The notes under the pieces are model-generated. The model worked only from the letters and a program-made list of their open reading frames with translations, ran no database searches and was not told the origin of the DNA. Source: Halioglobus japonicus (GTDB taxonomy: Bacteria > Pseudomonadota > Gammaproteobacteria > Pseudomonadales > Halieaceae). Taken from it: a stretch of DNA of 44,782 nucleotides. Every line of letters begins with the position of its first letter. Within the stretch, counting starts at the first letter, position 1. The position numbers and the translations under genes are program-made. The stretch covers positions 12-44,793 of the forward strand of contig CACSIL010000009.1 in the NCBI GenBank assembly GCA_902705825.1, in the 5' to 3' direction. Below, piece by piece: positions 9,601-18,093 of this stretch.

Positions 9601-11526
9601 ACTGTGGTTGGCATCGGGGATATGGCAGGAGATGTGTTTGGCAATGGCATGCTGCTGTCAGAACATACTTGCCTGGTGGCAGCCTTTAATCACCAGCATA
9701 TTTTTATCGACCCGAACCCGGACGCGGCCAGCAGCTTTGCTGAGCGCTCCCGATTGTTCCAGCTACCGCGCTCCAGTTGGGCGGATTATCAAGCCGATCT
9801 GATCTCCGCCGGTGGCGGTGTCTTTGAGCGCTCGGCGAAATCGATTCACCTCTCACCTGAGGCCAGGCAACGCTTTGATATTGAGCAGACACAGATCACG
9901 CCCAATGAACTGATTTCCTGCCTGTTGCGCGCCCCAGTCGATCTGCTGTGGAACGGCGGTATAGGCACGTATGTCAAGGCCGCCGATGAGTCGCATATGC
10001 AGGTGGGTGATAAAGCCAACGATACGCTGCGTGTTAACGGCGCAGATCTGCGCTGCCGTGTAGTGGGAGAGGGCGGTAATCTGGGGCTCACACAGTTGGG
10101 GCGGGTGGAGTATTGCCTTTCAGGTGGTCGTTGCAATACCGACTTTATCGACAATGCCGGTGGCGTCGATTGCTCCGACCACGAGGTGAACATCAAGATA
10201 TTGTTGAACGCTGTGGTAGCGCGCGGCGAACTGTCACTGCAGGATCGCAATGCACTGCTGGTCGAGATGACTGAAAGTGTTTCTGAATTGGTACTGCACA
10301 ATAACTATCGTCAGGCGCAGGCGATCAGTCTGGTGGAGTATCAGGCGGAATCGCGAGCGGCTGAATACCAGCGTTTTATTACAGATTTCTCTGACGCGGG
10401 TCGCCTGGACCGGGACCTGGAGTTTCTTCCCAGTGATGAGGAGTTGCTGGAAAGGCGGGCGCACGGTAAGACGCTGACGCGGCCGGAACTGTCTGTCCTT
10501 GTGTCCTATAGCAAAGCGGCGCTGAAGGAGCAGTTGATCGAATCAGAGCTGCAGCACGATGCCTGCTTGAAGGGGGCGCTCCACCAGGCGTTTCCGCCTC
10601 GATTAGCCGAGTTATACCCGGAAGAGGTAAAGGAGCATCGGCTGCGAAAAGAAATTATTGCGACCCAGATCGCCAATGATATGGTCAACCGGATGGGTCT
10701 GAATTTTGTACTGCGGCAGCAGAAGGCTACAGGGGTTTCCGTTGATGATGTAGCTTGCGCCTATGCGGCGGTCATGGAGATTTACAGCATACCCAGGTTG
10801 TGGGATCAGATCGAAGGTCTGGGCCATACGGTAACCGCTGGCGCACAGATGGATATGATGCTGGTGTTGGTTGGTCTGGTAAAACGCGCGACGCGTTGGC
10901 TGCTGCGCAACCGCCGCAGACAACTCGCACCAACGACATTGATTGCCCAGTTTCGTAGCGGAGTGGAGACCTTGTCAGTTGAGTTTCCAGCACTTTTGCG
11001 CGGCAGAACCGCGGAGCACTATGAGAGCCTGCGTGAACATTATGAAGAGCAAGGCGTTGATGCGGAGCTAGCTATGACTGTAGCTGGAACGCACTACAGC
11101 TACAGGGCACTCGGTATTGTCGAGGCGGCCCTACAGGAGGGCGCGCAATTGATGGAGGTTGCCAAGGTTTATTTTGCGATAGGTGAGGAACTGCAGCTGG
11201 ACTGGTTTGCTGGTCAGATTCTGTTCGCCAAAATAGATACAGAATGGCAGGCGATGGCCCGCGACAGTTATCTGGAAGACCTGGAGTGGCAGCAACGCAC
11301 GTTGGCGACGGGCGCGCTGCGCTATCTCGAGGAGGACGGCAACCTGCTGCATTGCCTGCAGCACTGGGAGGCTCAGGAAGAACGGTTACTCAGCCGCTGG
11401 CGGCAGATGCTTACCGAATTGCAGGCGGCGTCGGCTCCGGATTTTGCGATGCTGGCAGTGGCCAACCGTGAGTTGCTGGATCTCGCCCAAAGTACAGCGC
11501 GCGGTGCGGTGGCCCAGGGCGGGTAA
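6667..11526 (+). CDS. gdhB: NAD-specific glutamate dehydrogenase, large (GDH-180 class)
   Basis: About 1619 aa, matching the very large bacterial NAD-GDH class that converts glutamate to 2-oxoglutarate and ammonium. The N-terminal half holds ACT-like regulatory segments. The catalytic part starts with GGLRWSDRHEDFRTEVLGL and VKAQQVKNAVIVPVGAKGG near residues 815-845, the conserved lysine region. The dinucleotide-binding region is VVGIGDMAGDVFGNGM near 978, and GGIGTYVKA lies near 1095. The frame is open from a TTG at 6652. The ATG at 6667 (MSTADFKEHLL) is preferred because GAGG lies 9 nt upstream. It appears intact. Symbol by analogy with the Pseudomonas gene; some call it gdh2. Confidence 0.93.
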   Translation: MSTADFKEHLLGELAARIDGDSEVEDRASLHNLLSAFFRRFQAEELQGRSVDSLYDCLTGLLGFIRQWPEDGLRVQIFSPGEDSYSWDERYTTLIVLCEGIPFCTSSVRGELNRRNLGIHTIVSSNLPTKRTPSGELMEVLPVDQEQSDSTALESLLFFEVSRQTRPEELGELHDTIVDILKEVSIVVRDFDAMSARLRDVARQIAQSDCVAQDIRNESIDFLHWLGDQHMILLGYEYLDVAPGTPFGRVTVKTDRSLGLLRHLATRGVQDLELDLSRLSAEELRVEQLSFSKSGKRSRVHRVAYPDYVEIREFDASGTVVGQHRFLGLHTSGVYTMDPELIPIVRRKVAHVMALSDQHWSEHESRELRRVLDSFPRDELFLSGTEELCATVNAVNAIQERRQTRLFVRRDVHGKFVNCLVYVPRDQYSTEQRNRIEAVLINVFQAEELEFTAFFSESILVRVQFVLRVDPSTPIEFDTAALEGEIVQALMAWPDRLANQLVKEFGVEQGEPLLRDFAEGFPPGYRDDFDPQTAVSDIRHFLGLDNGQSLALEFYRQGEGEDNLRLRLYHPDTSLPLSDVLPMLENLGLRVVTERPYAVRNRNGRVFWVQEFSLIYSLSHDIVLAEVKDEFEDAFARIWHGEAENDCFNKLLLGTQLDWREIALLRAYARYLRQLQFPYSVEYVAETLAAHLHITGTIVELFLTRFSPDFEGDEPSRQERELGIEQRILQALEQVPNLGQDRIFRQFVLSVKATLRTNFFQLDAEGARKPYFSFKLRPADIPDVPQPVPLYEIFVYSPRVEGVHLRGGKVARGGLRWSDRHEDFRTEVLGLVKAQQVKNAVIVPVGAKGGFVCRQMRAGMSRSETQQEGIACYELFIRALLDITDNRTQDGVSGPPQVVAKDDEDPYLVVAADKGTASFSDIANGIAAEYKFWLGDAFASGGSAGYDHKKMGITARGAWVSVQRHFREMDIDIQKTDFTVVGIGDMAGDVFGNGMLLSEHTCLVAAFNHQHIFIDPNPDAASSFAERSRLFQLPRSSWADYQADLISAGGGVFERSAKSIHLSPEARQRFDIEQTQITPNELISCLLRAPVDLLWNGGIGTYVKAADESHMQVGDKANDTLRVNGADLRCRVVGEGGNLGLTQLGRVEYCLSGGRCNTDFIDNAGGVDCSDHEVNIKILLNAVVARGELSLQDRNALLVEMTESVSELVLHNNYRQAQAISLVEYQAESRAAEYQRFITDFSDAGRLDRDLEFLPSDEELLERRAHGKTLTRPELSVLVSYSKAALKEQLIESELQHDACLKGALHQAFPPRLAELYPEEVKEHRLRKEIIATQIANDMVNRMGLNFVLRQQKATGVSVDDVACAYAAVMEIYSIPRLWDQIEGLGHTVTAGAQMDMMLVLVGLVKRATRWLLRNRRRQLAPTTLIAQFRSGVETLSVEFPALLRGRTAEHYESLREHYEEQGVDAELAMTVAGTHYSYRALGIVEAALQEGAQLMEVAKVYFAIGEELQLDWFAGQILFAKIDTEWQAMARDSYLEDLEWQQRTLATGALRYLEEDGNLLHCLQHWEAQEERLLSRWRQMLTELQAASAPDFAMLAVANRELLDLAQSTARGAVAQGG

Positions 11527-11577
11527 AACGCGATTTGTGCCTACTCGTTCCATGGGAAAAAGAAGAGGGCAGGGTGT

Positions 11578-12057
11578 ATGAAACCGATTTATCGAAGACC
11601 ACTCGATCTGGTGTTAGTTGCCTTTTTCTCAGTCTCCGTGCTGTATGGCTTTTTGTTCAGCCTGCCAGAAGGCCTCGGTGTGCCGGTGGCACCCGATAGC
11701 CCGTGGCCGCCACTTCGCGGGCTTTACGAATGGGCTGTTGCGGAGGAGCCTGCACACCTCGATCCGCCGCCGACACTGTTGGCCGCGTGTCTGTTCGATG
11801 GCTTTTTTCAGGCCCCCGCGCTGGTGTTTGTGATAGTCGGTCTGGTTCGGTTGCGTTCATGGCTCAAGCCGCTGGGGATTTTTTATGCGGGCGCCGCAGC
11901 GACGAATATGTTTTTTTACTTCACCCAGACATTTCTTGGTTCCCACCCACCGCCGAACCTCGGTTACTACCTCGCCTTTAACCTACCCTGGCTGATAGCC
12001 CCCCTTGCCCTTGGCCTGCGGGTAATGCTTGCCAACGACCTGGTTCGCGCTGAGTAG
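11578..12057 (+). CDS. EXPERA/TMEM97-like four-TM membrane protein
   Basis: A 159-aa protein with four hydrophobic segments (about residues 9-28, 67-90, 100-122 and 130-152). It starts RRPLDLVLVAFFSVSV. The polar residues within helices and the overall layout resemble the EXPERA superfamily (emopamil-binding / TMEM97 / DUF2781). A GGGCAGGG-like ribosome binding site lies just upstream, 51 bp after the glutamate dehydrogenase stop, so it may be co-transcribed. The substrate is unknown; family members handle sterols or other lipids. The family call is from pattern only. Confidence 0.6.
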   Translation: MKPIYRRPLDLVLVAFFSVSVLYGFLFSLPEGLGVPVAPDSPWPPLRGLYEWAVAEEPAHLDPPPTLLAACLFDGFFQAPALVFVIVGLVRLRSWLKPLGIFYAGAAATNMFFYFTQTFLGSHPPPNLGYYLAFNLPWLIAPLALGLRVMLANDLVRAE

Positions 12058-12063
12058 TAATGC

Positions 12064-12636
12064 TCAGTGAGAGGCGCTTTGGTGCCCTTGCTTGGCAGAC
12101 TTAACCGCCAGTGACATCAGGTAATCCGTCCAGGCGATTCCCAGTGCGGATAGTATAAAAACAATGTGGATAATGGTTTGCCACATGACTCCAGCCTCGG
12201 TGTAACCGGATCCCTCTGTACCGAGTGAGCCAATGGCGATGAACGTTTTTAACAGGTGGATCGAGCTGATGCCGATGATAGCCATGGCCAGCTTCACCTT
12301 CAGTACTGTCGCATTGACGTGGTTCAGCCATTCGGGCAAATCAGGGTGGCCCTGCAATTTTAATCTGGATACAAAGGTTTCGTAGCCACCGACAATCACC
12401 ATCACCAACAGGTTTGAAATCATCACGACATCGATCAAACCGAGTACGGCCAGCATAATGAGCTGCTCGCTCAGGCTGGTGGCACCGCCAATCAGGTGTA
12501 TCAACTCCTTCAGGAACAGCACAACGTAGACACCCTGGGCGACGATGAGGCCGAGGTACAGAGGTAGCTGCATCCAGCGTGAGCCAAATATAAGTGCGGA
12601 CAGGGGGGTTAACTGTGGAGGAGTATCGTTGGCCAT
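12064..12636 (-). CDS. yqhA: UPF0114 family membrane protein (YqhA-like)
   Basis: A 190-aa membrane protein with the strongly conserved UPF0114/TIGR00645 features. The N-terminal FGSRWMQLPLYLGLIVAQG is followed by the second-helix LLVMVIVGGYETFVSRL. KLAMAIIGISSIHLLKTFI comes next, and a last TM ends in WTDYLMSL. Length and motifs match the family (E. coli YqhA is similar). Function is unknown. It is convergent with the EXPERA-like gene (stop codons 7 bp apart), with no room for separate terminators. Confidence 0.93.
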   Translation of the reverse strand: MANDTPPQLTPLSALIFGSRWMQLPLYLGLIVAQGVYVVLFLKELIHLIGGATSLSEQLIMLAVLGLIDVVMISNLLVMVIVGGYETFVSRLKLQGHPDLPEWLNHVNATVLKVKLAMAIIGISSIHLLKTFIAIGSLGTEGSGYTEAGVMWQTIIHIVFILSALGIAWTDYLMSLAVKSAKQGHQSASH

Positions 12637-13003
12637 GGATGTTTCCTGGATAATTCGGTTGCAGTGGTACTTGCTGCCAGTGTGGCAGGGGAAAGCTTAT
12701 GTAACGTTCGCTTTTACGGGTATCGCCAGCGCCCTGTGTTGTAGAGCAAGGCGCATAGTAATGGAGTCAATAATCCGGGTCAAAGCCCAACTGCTTCAAT
12801 GTTGGTTGCCCCCGGCAAGCAATGTGCCCTGGCACATTGAAGCCAAATTTTGAGTTCAGAGGTAGTGTGCAGGTGAAAAATGGCCCTGCTGCTTTGTGCT
12901 TACTCAATCCGAGTAGCCCGGAGGCGAGGTGCGACCGGTTGTTTGCTTGTGTGTTGCCTTGAGCCAGGCTCTGACGCCTGGCCCAGGGCGGCTCAGTGTG
13001 CCG
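12637..13003. other. Intergenic region between yqhA and rmf
   Basis: No gene was found. It contains the nested inverted repeats at 12793-12843. A second imperfect hairpin lies at about 12960-12984 (CCAGGC ... GCCTGG), directly downstream of rmf on the minus strand. It has no following T-run, so it is at best a non-canonical terminator or 3' stabilising structure. Confidence 0.5.
12793..12843. other. Nested inverted repeats with alternative pairings
   Basis: An outer perfect 10-bp inverted repeat (GCTTCAATGT ... ACATTGAAGC) encloses two smaller hairpins: a TTGCC/GGCAA stem, and a perfect 8-bp AATGTGCC-CT-GGCACATT stem at 12821-12838. The last one shares bases with the outer right arm, so the two folds exclude each other. 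It lies 157 bp upstream of the yqhA start and 160 bp downstream of rmf on the minus strand. Confidence 0.55.
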
Positions 13004-13207
13004 TTAGAGTGCGCGCAGTTTGTGAACGCCGGATACGCCTGTGAGGCCATCCCATTGATCGCTACGCCCTTCGCGCCAGCCGGATAACCAATGCTGTCGG
13101 TGGGCCTCTTCTTCATGTGGGCAAAAATCGAGGCTGCGACCTGCGATTCCAGCCTGGTAACCCCTGTCAAATGCCCTGGTGTTCATATCGCGCTTCTGTC
13201 TTCTCAT
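13004..13207 (-). CDS. rmf: Ribosome modulation factor (RMF)
   Basis: This 67-aa protein reads MRRQKRDMNTRAFDRGYQAG and continues IAGRSLDFCPH...QHWLSGWREGRSDQ. These are the RMF hallmarks (RQKRD, RGYQAGIAGRS, CP, WLxGWREG). RMF binds the 70S ribosome and drives 100S dimer formation in stationary phase. The start is supported by GGAGG 8 nt upstream. Compared with the E. coli protein (55 aa) it has a short C-terminal extension (about 14 residues, VSGVHKLRAL at the end). It is a lone gene and minus-strand. Confidence 0.93.
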   Translation of the reverse strand: MRRQKRDMNTRAFDRGYQAGIAGRSLDFCPHEEEAHRQHWLSGWREGRSDQWDGLTGVSGVHKLRAL

Positions 13208-13446
13208 AGAGTATGCCTCCGTGGCAGACTATGCCCCCTGAAGCCGCGCGAAACATACGCCTGCGACTACTGACGGCATGTTAAATTAACGATGTTGATT
13301 GCATGTATAAGCTTGTCATATGGCGAAGCAATACAGCGAAGTGTGCCCGCAGGCACAACTACGATAGAACCAAAAGTAGAGCGATAAGTCGACTGTTTTT
13401 TGGATATGAAACACAAAATTGATATAACCAGTTGCCGAAGTTTCGA

Positions 13447-13476
13447 TTCGCAATTGGTCGCTGGCGAATTTATAAT
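13447..13476 (+). promoter_or_regulatory. Probable sigma-70 promoter of the PhnA-like gene
   Basis: A perfect -10 hexamer TATAAT (13471-13476) has TTCGCA (4/6 to TTGACA) 18 bp upstream at 13447-13452. It would give a 5' leader of roughly 60 nt before the ATG at 13547. The rest of the 13208-13546 gap shows no gene. Confidence 0.5.
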
Positions 13477-13546
13477 GTCGCCCACCCGAATTTCAGCAGT
13501 TTCGGGCTCGCATGAAGCTTTCATCAACACCAGACAGGAATGCAGT

Positions 13547-13888
13547 ATGAGTGGTCTACCCCCGTGTCCCAAATGTGAATCTCCCTATGCCTACGAGGAC
13601 AGGAACCTGTTGGTTTGTCCTGAATGCGCGCATGAATGGTCGGCTGAGGAGTCAACTGGAGCGGATGAGGATTCTCTGCAAGTGCAGGATGCCAACGGCA
13701 ATGCGCTAGTGGACGGTGACACCGTGTCTGTGATCAAGGATCTGAAAGTGAAAGGCTCTTCCTCTGTGGTAAAGGTTGGAACCCGGGTGAAGAATATCCG
13801 TCTGGTGGATGGCGACCACAATATCGACTGCAAGATCGACGGTATCGGCGCTATGAAGCTGAAGTCGGAGTTTGTGAAGAAAGCCTGA
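13547..13888 (+). CDS. yjdM: PhnA/YjdM family zinc-ribbon protein
   Basis: A 113-aa protein beginning [20 protein letters not shown]. It has a zinc ribbon formed by CPKC near residue 7 and CPEC near residue 24, then the conserved C-terminal SH3-like domain ([20 protein letters not shown] ... [19 protein letters not shown]). The length fits the family (about 110 aa). The upstream extension of the frame to 13400 is not family-like, and AGGAA precedes the ATG at 13547. Historically called alkylphosphonate uptake protein PhnA, but a role in phosphonate metabolism is doubtful and there are no phn genes nearby. Confidence 0.92.
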   Translation: MSGLPPCPKCESPYAYEDRNLLVCPECAHEWSAEESTGADEDSLQVQDANGNALVDGDTVSVIKDLKVKGSSSVVKVGTRVKNIRLVDGDHNIDCKIDGIGAMKLKSEFVKKA

Positions 13889-14069
13889 TATCTCAGCGCC
13901 GTTTCAGAGCTGCCCCTGGGTCGATGGCGATGAGCGAAGCATCACTGTCTGCAGCGAAGTAATCCGGCTGTGGGGCATTAAATTCGGTGCGCTATACTCA
14001 AGAGCGCACTATATGCAAGAGGTTGAAGCGCCAGCATCGAGGCAAAGGGGACGCCGCGAACACCATTAG

Positions 14070-15128
14070 TCAAGCTAGAGCATTGCATACATCATTGTAG
14101 GAAACCGCAACGTGAAGCTCGGAAAGAGAAACTGTCGCGGCGATTGCGATAGCTTTCTTTATGTTGATACTGATGGGGATTTGGTGCTCTTCGGTCAACA
14201 GGTAGGCTAGGGACCTTATGTAATCGATCTTGCTGTCGGGCTTCTGCGACTGAACACTTGTGCGCAGACCTCCTGTGTTTGATCCTGAAAAATCTGAAGC
14301 TGAATGTTCTAGCGTTCTCAAAAGTGTCTGAACAGGTGGCGCAGAAGTCCACGCAGAGTGAAGAGCCGGTAGATCCTCCAGGGGCGGGATTGTATTCTGG
14401 ATTCGTGCCAGGCAATCGCTCAGGTCATCCTTAATCAGATCGTACGCCGGACTCGGATGATCCATGGGTTTCAAGGTGGTTGAAGGCTCTGGCCACAGGT
14501 GCGGTTCTCCCAGTATGGCATTTTTTGCGTCACACCACTTGGAAAAGCCGGGTTCTGCCCAGTCACTTTCCTTTGTCCTATGTAGCAGCTGCCATAGGCT
14601 AAAGAACGCTTCAGGCATATTGTCCAGTTCTATCGCGTACATTCGATTGATTTGGTCAGCTAGTCTTCCTGCTGTAGAGGCGATTTCACCAGCCAGGCTT
14701 TTACTTTGCGCTACCATTTCTCGGTGTGGGTTGGCAGCAACATTTGCCCGCAGCGCCGAACTGAGAAATACACGCCATCGCTGTTCTTCTGTTAGCTCTG
14801 CAAGCAGGAGAGGATACAGATCATGCATTTCATCGCGGCTGTTGAACAAATTGATGCGATTGATAATGCTGCCCAGATGGCTAACAGTGCGCTTCAGGCT
14901 AGCGAGTTTGCGTTGAGAGCCGATGGAGTAAGGGTCGCTGGTTGGCATACCCCCAGGCGTTGATCCCGGCGGGCTTTGCTCATCGGCCTTACTTTGCATG
15001 TTGGATAGCGCGTTTTTGAGCCCTTCGTGTAACGCGATAAGCCCGCCGTCCTTGCCGGTTGTGCCGCTCAAGAGCTCTTGGTAATAGATTTGCGCTGCGT
15101 GGGATAGCGTGTGATTTGTAGAAGTCAT
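14070..15128 (-). CDS. Unrecognised 352-aa protein
   Basis: A single long open frame with no signal peptide or TM segment, predicted largely helical (for example LGSIINRINLFNSRDEMHDL and LAGEIASTAGRLADQI). The N-terminal part has a short P/G/S linker (SPPGSTPGGMPTSDPYS, about residues 52-68). I do not recognise a family. No convincing Shine-Dalgarno precedes the ATG at 15128. Its 5' end lies 25 bp from the left terminal repeat of an IS6-type fragment, placing it at the edge of the mobile region. Its base composition looks more AT-rich than the metabolic genes around it, so horizontal origin is plausible. Confidence 0.6.
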   Translation of the reverse strand: MTSTNHTLSHAAQIYYQELLSGTTGKDGGLIALHEGLKNALSNMQSKADEQSPPGSTPGGMPTSDPYSIGSQRKLASLKRTVSHLGSIINRINLFNSRDEMHDLYPLLLAELTEEQRWRVFLSSALRANVAANPHREMVAQSKSLAGEIASTAGRLADQINRMYAIELDNMPEAFFSLWQLLHRTKESDWAEPGFSKWCDAKNAILGEPHLWPEPSTTLKPMDHPSPAYDLIKDDLSDCLARIQNTIPPLEDLPALHSAWTSAPPVQTLLRTLEHSASDFSGSNTGGLRTSVQSQKPDSKIDYIRSLAYLLTEEHQIPISINIKKAIAIAATVSLSELHVAVSYNDVCNALA

Positions 15129-15152
15129 ATCGGCAAGTATAAGCGGAATTGG

Positions 15153-15478
15153 GGTATCAACAACTTAACTGGTCAATAGTTGATAGTGTATCGCCAGGTC
15201 TTTGCCGGTGTGCCGGACCCTACAGATCAACGGCATACCGCACTATTTATGGCGGGCTGTCGATCAAGACGGCAAAGTAGTCGACGTCTACCTGTAGGCC
15301 CAAAGATTTGTCACTGCCCATGCTGCCGTATCCAATCTGTTCAATTTGGGTAGGCACCTGGTTGGGGCTCAGCACTATCGGGATCTCCGGGTAAGTGCGT
15401 TTACAGAATGGAGTAGGGCAGTCGCTTGAGATCAAGAGTCAGATTTCCTCGGACAGGAGGAGTTAATTTGTCAGTACC
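15153..15478 (+). mobile_element. IS6-type deletion derivative, copy A (MITE-like)
   Basis: A 326-bp remnant with both ends. The left terminal repeat is GGTATCAACAACTTAACT and the right end is AGTTAATTTGTCAGTACC. Between them are only pieces of the IS6 transposase: a short stretch coding for WRAVDQDGKVVDVYL-like sequence, and the C-terminal part NLGRHLVGAQHYRDL...AFTEWSRAVA. It carries the GCCGGTGTGCCG insertion also found in copy F. No 8-bp target duplication is visible. It cannot encode an active transposase. Confidence 0.75.
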
Positions 15479-15522
15479 GGCGGGCGCCTTGGCGCCACGG
15501 CCGGGCTCTACCAGGAGAGTGT

Positions 15523-16965
15523 TTAGATAAGCAGTCGCTTCATCGCCTCTACTTCGGGCTCTGTCAGATTGGATGTGCTCACCTCGCCGCGCTTGAACTC
15601 CAGATAGCGGCGCAAGCGGTTGTGGGTCTGTTTGTCGAGGGCATAGGTTTTGGCGATCATAAATGCAGGTATCAGTAACATTATTGGCACCAGCAGGACT
15701 ATCCATTGCAGAGCTGTGATAACGCTTTCCGGCTGTGTCTGCAGGATTTCCGTATAGCGGCCGTTCTGCATTTCCCGAATCGGTGGCACGTAGCCCGACA
15801 ATTCCAGAATCATGCCGACGGTGAAGATGCCTATCGCACCGGAGAATTTGCGTGAGAATGTCATCACGCCACTGAATGACCCCGCGATGCGCTGCTCGAA
15901 CCGCAGCTCGCCGATATCGGTGACGTCGGGAAAGATTGACCACGGCATTACCACGCAGCCCACCACGCCGCTGCCGACGATTGCCGCCACAATATAGATC
16001 GTATAATCAGGCCAGTGTGCATTGTAAATCGCCATGAGGCCGGCACCGAACAACCACAGTGCAATCGAATAGCGGTATACGGTGGCCTTGCCGATACGGT
16101 TGGCAAGCGTTACCACCACGGGAATGAGGACGATCTGTGTCACCAGCATGGTACCAATTACCAGGTTGGCTTCGTTTTTTCTGTCCAGATAGTAGTACAT
16201 GTAATACTGGAATACGGCCGCCACAACATCCATCGCAAGATAGGCCAGGAAGTACATTGCCAGCAGTTTGTGGAAGGTTCTTATTTGGAATGGACGCAGA
16301 AAAGACTCCACCGAAAATTTGCTTTTGTCACTCGTCATGGGGACGCGTTCGTGGGTAAAGAGGAACATTAGCAGCCACGGAATGGCGTAGAAGACGGAGA
16401 ATACGCTTGCCATTACCAGCCAGCCCATGGAGGCATCGTCAAACAGCTCCACGATTGTCAGTGGCAGTACCGCTGCCACTAACGAGGATGCCTGCGAGAA
16501 GAACAGTCGAATACCGTTGATGGCGTTGCGCTCTTCATAGTCGGTACTGATTTCACTGCTCATCGATGCGTACGGTATCAGGCACACTGTGGATACCGTG
16601 GAGAAGTAGACATACGTCGCCAGCACATACAGAAACTTCTTTGTTTCCGAGTCGAAGTTCACCGGGTACCAGAGCAGGATGAAAGACGTGATGATGCCGA
16701 TGACAGCGAGTGCGAAAAAGGGTCTTCGCCTACCCCAGCGAGTGCGGGTGTTGTCGGTAATAACCCCCATAACCGGGTCGGAAATGGCATCCCATACCTT
16801 GGAGATCAGTACCACGGTGCCAGCAAGGGCTGGAGAAATCTGCACAACATCGGTCAGAAAGCGCAAATAGTAAAACGCCATAATGACTTGTGAGCCACCA
16901 ATGAAAATATCGCCTGACCCGAAAATCAGCTTTTCGCGCAGGGTAATCGGGGGTGGGGTGGACAT
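15523..16965 (-). CDS. GPH-family sugar/uronate:cation symporter
   Basis: A 480-aa protein with about 12 TM helices belonging to the glycoside-pentoside-hexuronide (GPH, MelB/UidB-like) branch of the MFS. The N-terminal EKLIFGSGDIF...FYYLRFLTDVV is typical. So is the loop VWDAISDPVMGVITDNTRTR followed by WGRRRPFF, which carries the conserved cation/sugar-coupling aspartates. Its ATG overlaps the stop of the GH105 gene (TGATG), so it is translationally coupled. From this context it most likely imports unsaturated uronate-containing oligosaccharides (inference). The gene appears intact. Confidence 0.92.
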   Translation of the reverse strand: MSTPPPITLREKLIFGSGDIFIGGSQVIMAFYYLRFLTDVVQISPALAGTVVLISKVWDAISDPVMGVITDNTRTRWGRRRPFFALAVIGIITSFILLWYPVNFDSETKKFLYVLATYVYFSTVSTVCLIPYASMSSEISTDYEERNAINGIRLFFSQASSLVAAVLPLTIVELFDDASMGWLVMASVFSVFYAIPWLLMFLFTHERVPMTSDKSKFSVESFLRPFQIRTFHKLLAMYFLAYLAMDVVAAVFQYYMYYYLDRKNEANLVIGTMLVTQIVLIPVVVTLANRIGKATVYRYSIALWLFGAGLMAIYNAHWPDYTIYIVAAIVGSGVVGCVVMPWSIFPDVTDIGELRFEQRIAGSFSGVMTFSRKFSGAIGIFTVGMILELSGYVPPIREMQNGRYTEILQTQPESVITALQWIVLLVPIMLLIPAFMIAKTYALDKQTHNRLRRYLEFKRGEVSTSNLTEPEVEAMKRLLI

Positions 16966-18071
16966 CAGTTAACCCTGTTTTGATCCAGCAGTTTTTTATA
17001 ATTGAGGCCAGCAAAGAACAGCGAGGCCAGCCCGTAAGTCCAGTCATTGCCGCGCGGGGTATATTTGTAGCCGAGATAGGGTATTACCTGCAGCGGGATA
17101 GTGGGGGCGCTGATAAGAGGCATGCTTAGCAGGCCATCTTTTGTCTCCAGCGTATCCACCACCGCGCGGTAGGCTTGCAGTCCGGGCGCAAGGTATTTTT
17201 GGTCTAGATAGCCGTCGGCAACGCCCTGCATCCAGCCGCTGGCGATCAGTGCCGTGCCGCTGCTTTCAATGTAAGTCTTACCCGGTCGGTTAAACACGGT
17301 TTCATAGAATCCGTCGTCACGCTGGTAGGGAAGTAGCGCTTCTGAGGTTTCATGCAGAATGCGAATGGCATCGCTGCGCTCCTGGCTGTCTGCTGCGAAA
17401 TGGTCAATGGCCAGCGGCAGGCCGGCGATAACCCAGCCGTTACCGCGGGCCCAGAACACCTTGTTTTTGGGGTAGGTGTGCTGCTGGCGAGTCCAGTAGC
17501 AGTGGTAGAACAGCTTGTCCTGCGGATCCTGCAGGTACCGGGCAAATAGATTGGGTTGGCGGCGCGCGAAATCATAGATGGCGGTATCGCCGGCGACACT
17601 GCCATACCAGCCGGAAAACACGCCGTACATCATAACGGAGTCGACCCATACACTGCGCGGGTACAGTTTGCCCTCCCAGGAGGAGCCAAGATGGTTGGGC
17701 ATGTAGTCCAGCACGCGATCTGAGTTCAGCAAATACTCAACAACACGGTCTATGATTGCTTTGTAGCGCGCGTCCCCTGTTCTCAGATAGGCGGCATAGG
17801 CTGTGAGGCCGGGTGCCATAGTGTCTGACTGATCAACCCGGTAGCCCTTTTTGATATGCGCGTCCAGATAGGCACAGATATAGTCCAGATAGCGGTCTTC
17901 GCCCAGCGCAGTGTCCAGCAGATGCAGTGAATAGGTATACAGGGCCTCGCCCCACATCCATTTCAAGCGGGTGGGGTCATAGCGCTTAATGGAGTCATCT
18001 GCCAGTTCCAGTACGCGTGTGAAATAGTGGTCAGCCGACGGTTTTTTTTGCGTGTTTGCGCGTTCCGGCAT
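16965..18071 (-). CDS. GH105-type unsaturated uronyl hydrolase
   Basis: A 368-aa (alpha/alpha)6-barrel glycosidase of the GH88/GH105 group. These enzymes hydrate the 4,5-double bond left by polysaccharide lyases and release 5-keto-4-deoxyuronate. Visible features are DQSDTMAPGL (Asp83), LYPRSVWVDSVMMYG (Asp144, at the position of the catalytic Asp of YteR-like enzymes), WARGNGWVIAGL (207-218) and YIESSGTALIASGW. There is no signal peptide, so it acts in the cytoplasm after import. It overlaps the GPH symporter by one base, is 22 bp downstream of the TetR gene on the same strand, and faces kduI/kduD, which take its product onward. GH88 is the alternative family. Confidence 0.9.
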   Translation of the reverse strand: MPERANTQKKPSADHYFTRVLELADDSIKRYDPTRLKWMWGEALYTYSLHLLDTALGEDRYLDYICAYLDAHIKKGYRVDQSDTMAPGLTAYAAYLRTGDARYKAIIDRVVEYLLNSDRVLDYMPNHLGSSWEGKLYPRSVWVDSVMMYGVFSGWYGSVAGDTAIYDFARRQPNLFARYLQDPQDKLFYHCYWTRQQHTYPKNKVFWARGNGWVIAGLPLAIDHFAADSQERSDAIRILHETSEALLPYQRDDGFYETVFNRPGKTYIESSGTALIASGWMQGVADGYLDQKYLAPGLQAYRAVVDTLETKDGLLSMPLISAPTIPLQVIPYLGYKYTPRGNDWTYGLASLFFAGLNYKKLLDQNRVN

Positions 18072-18093
18072 GATATCTCCTTGCTTCGCTGGA

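Noticed and set aside
12960..12984. Intrinsic terminator of rmf
   Set aside because: The hairpin is present but no T-run follows on the minus strand.
15145..15486. Target-site duplications around IS6-type copies
   Set aside because: The 8 bp on each side of copies A, B, C and F were compared and do not match.
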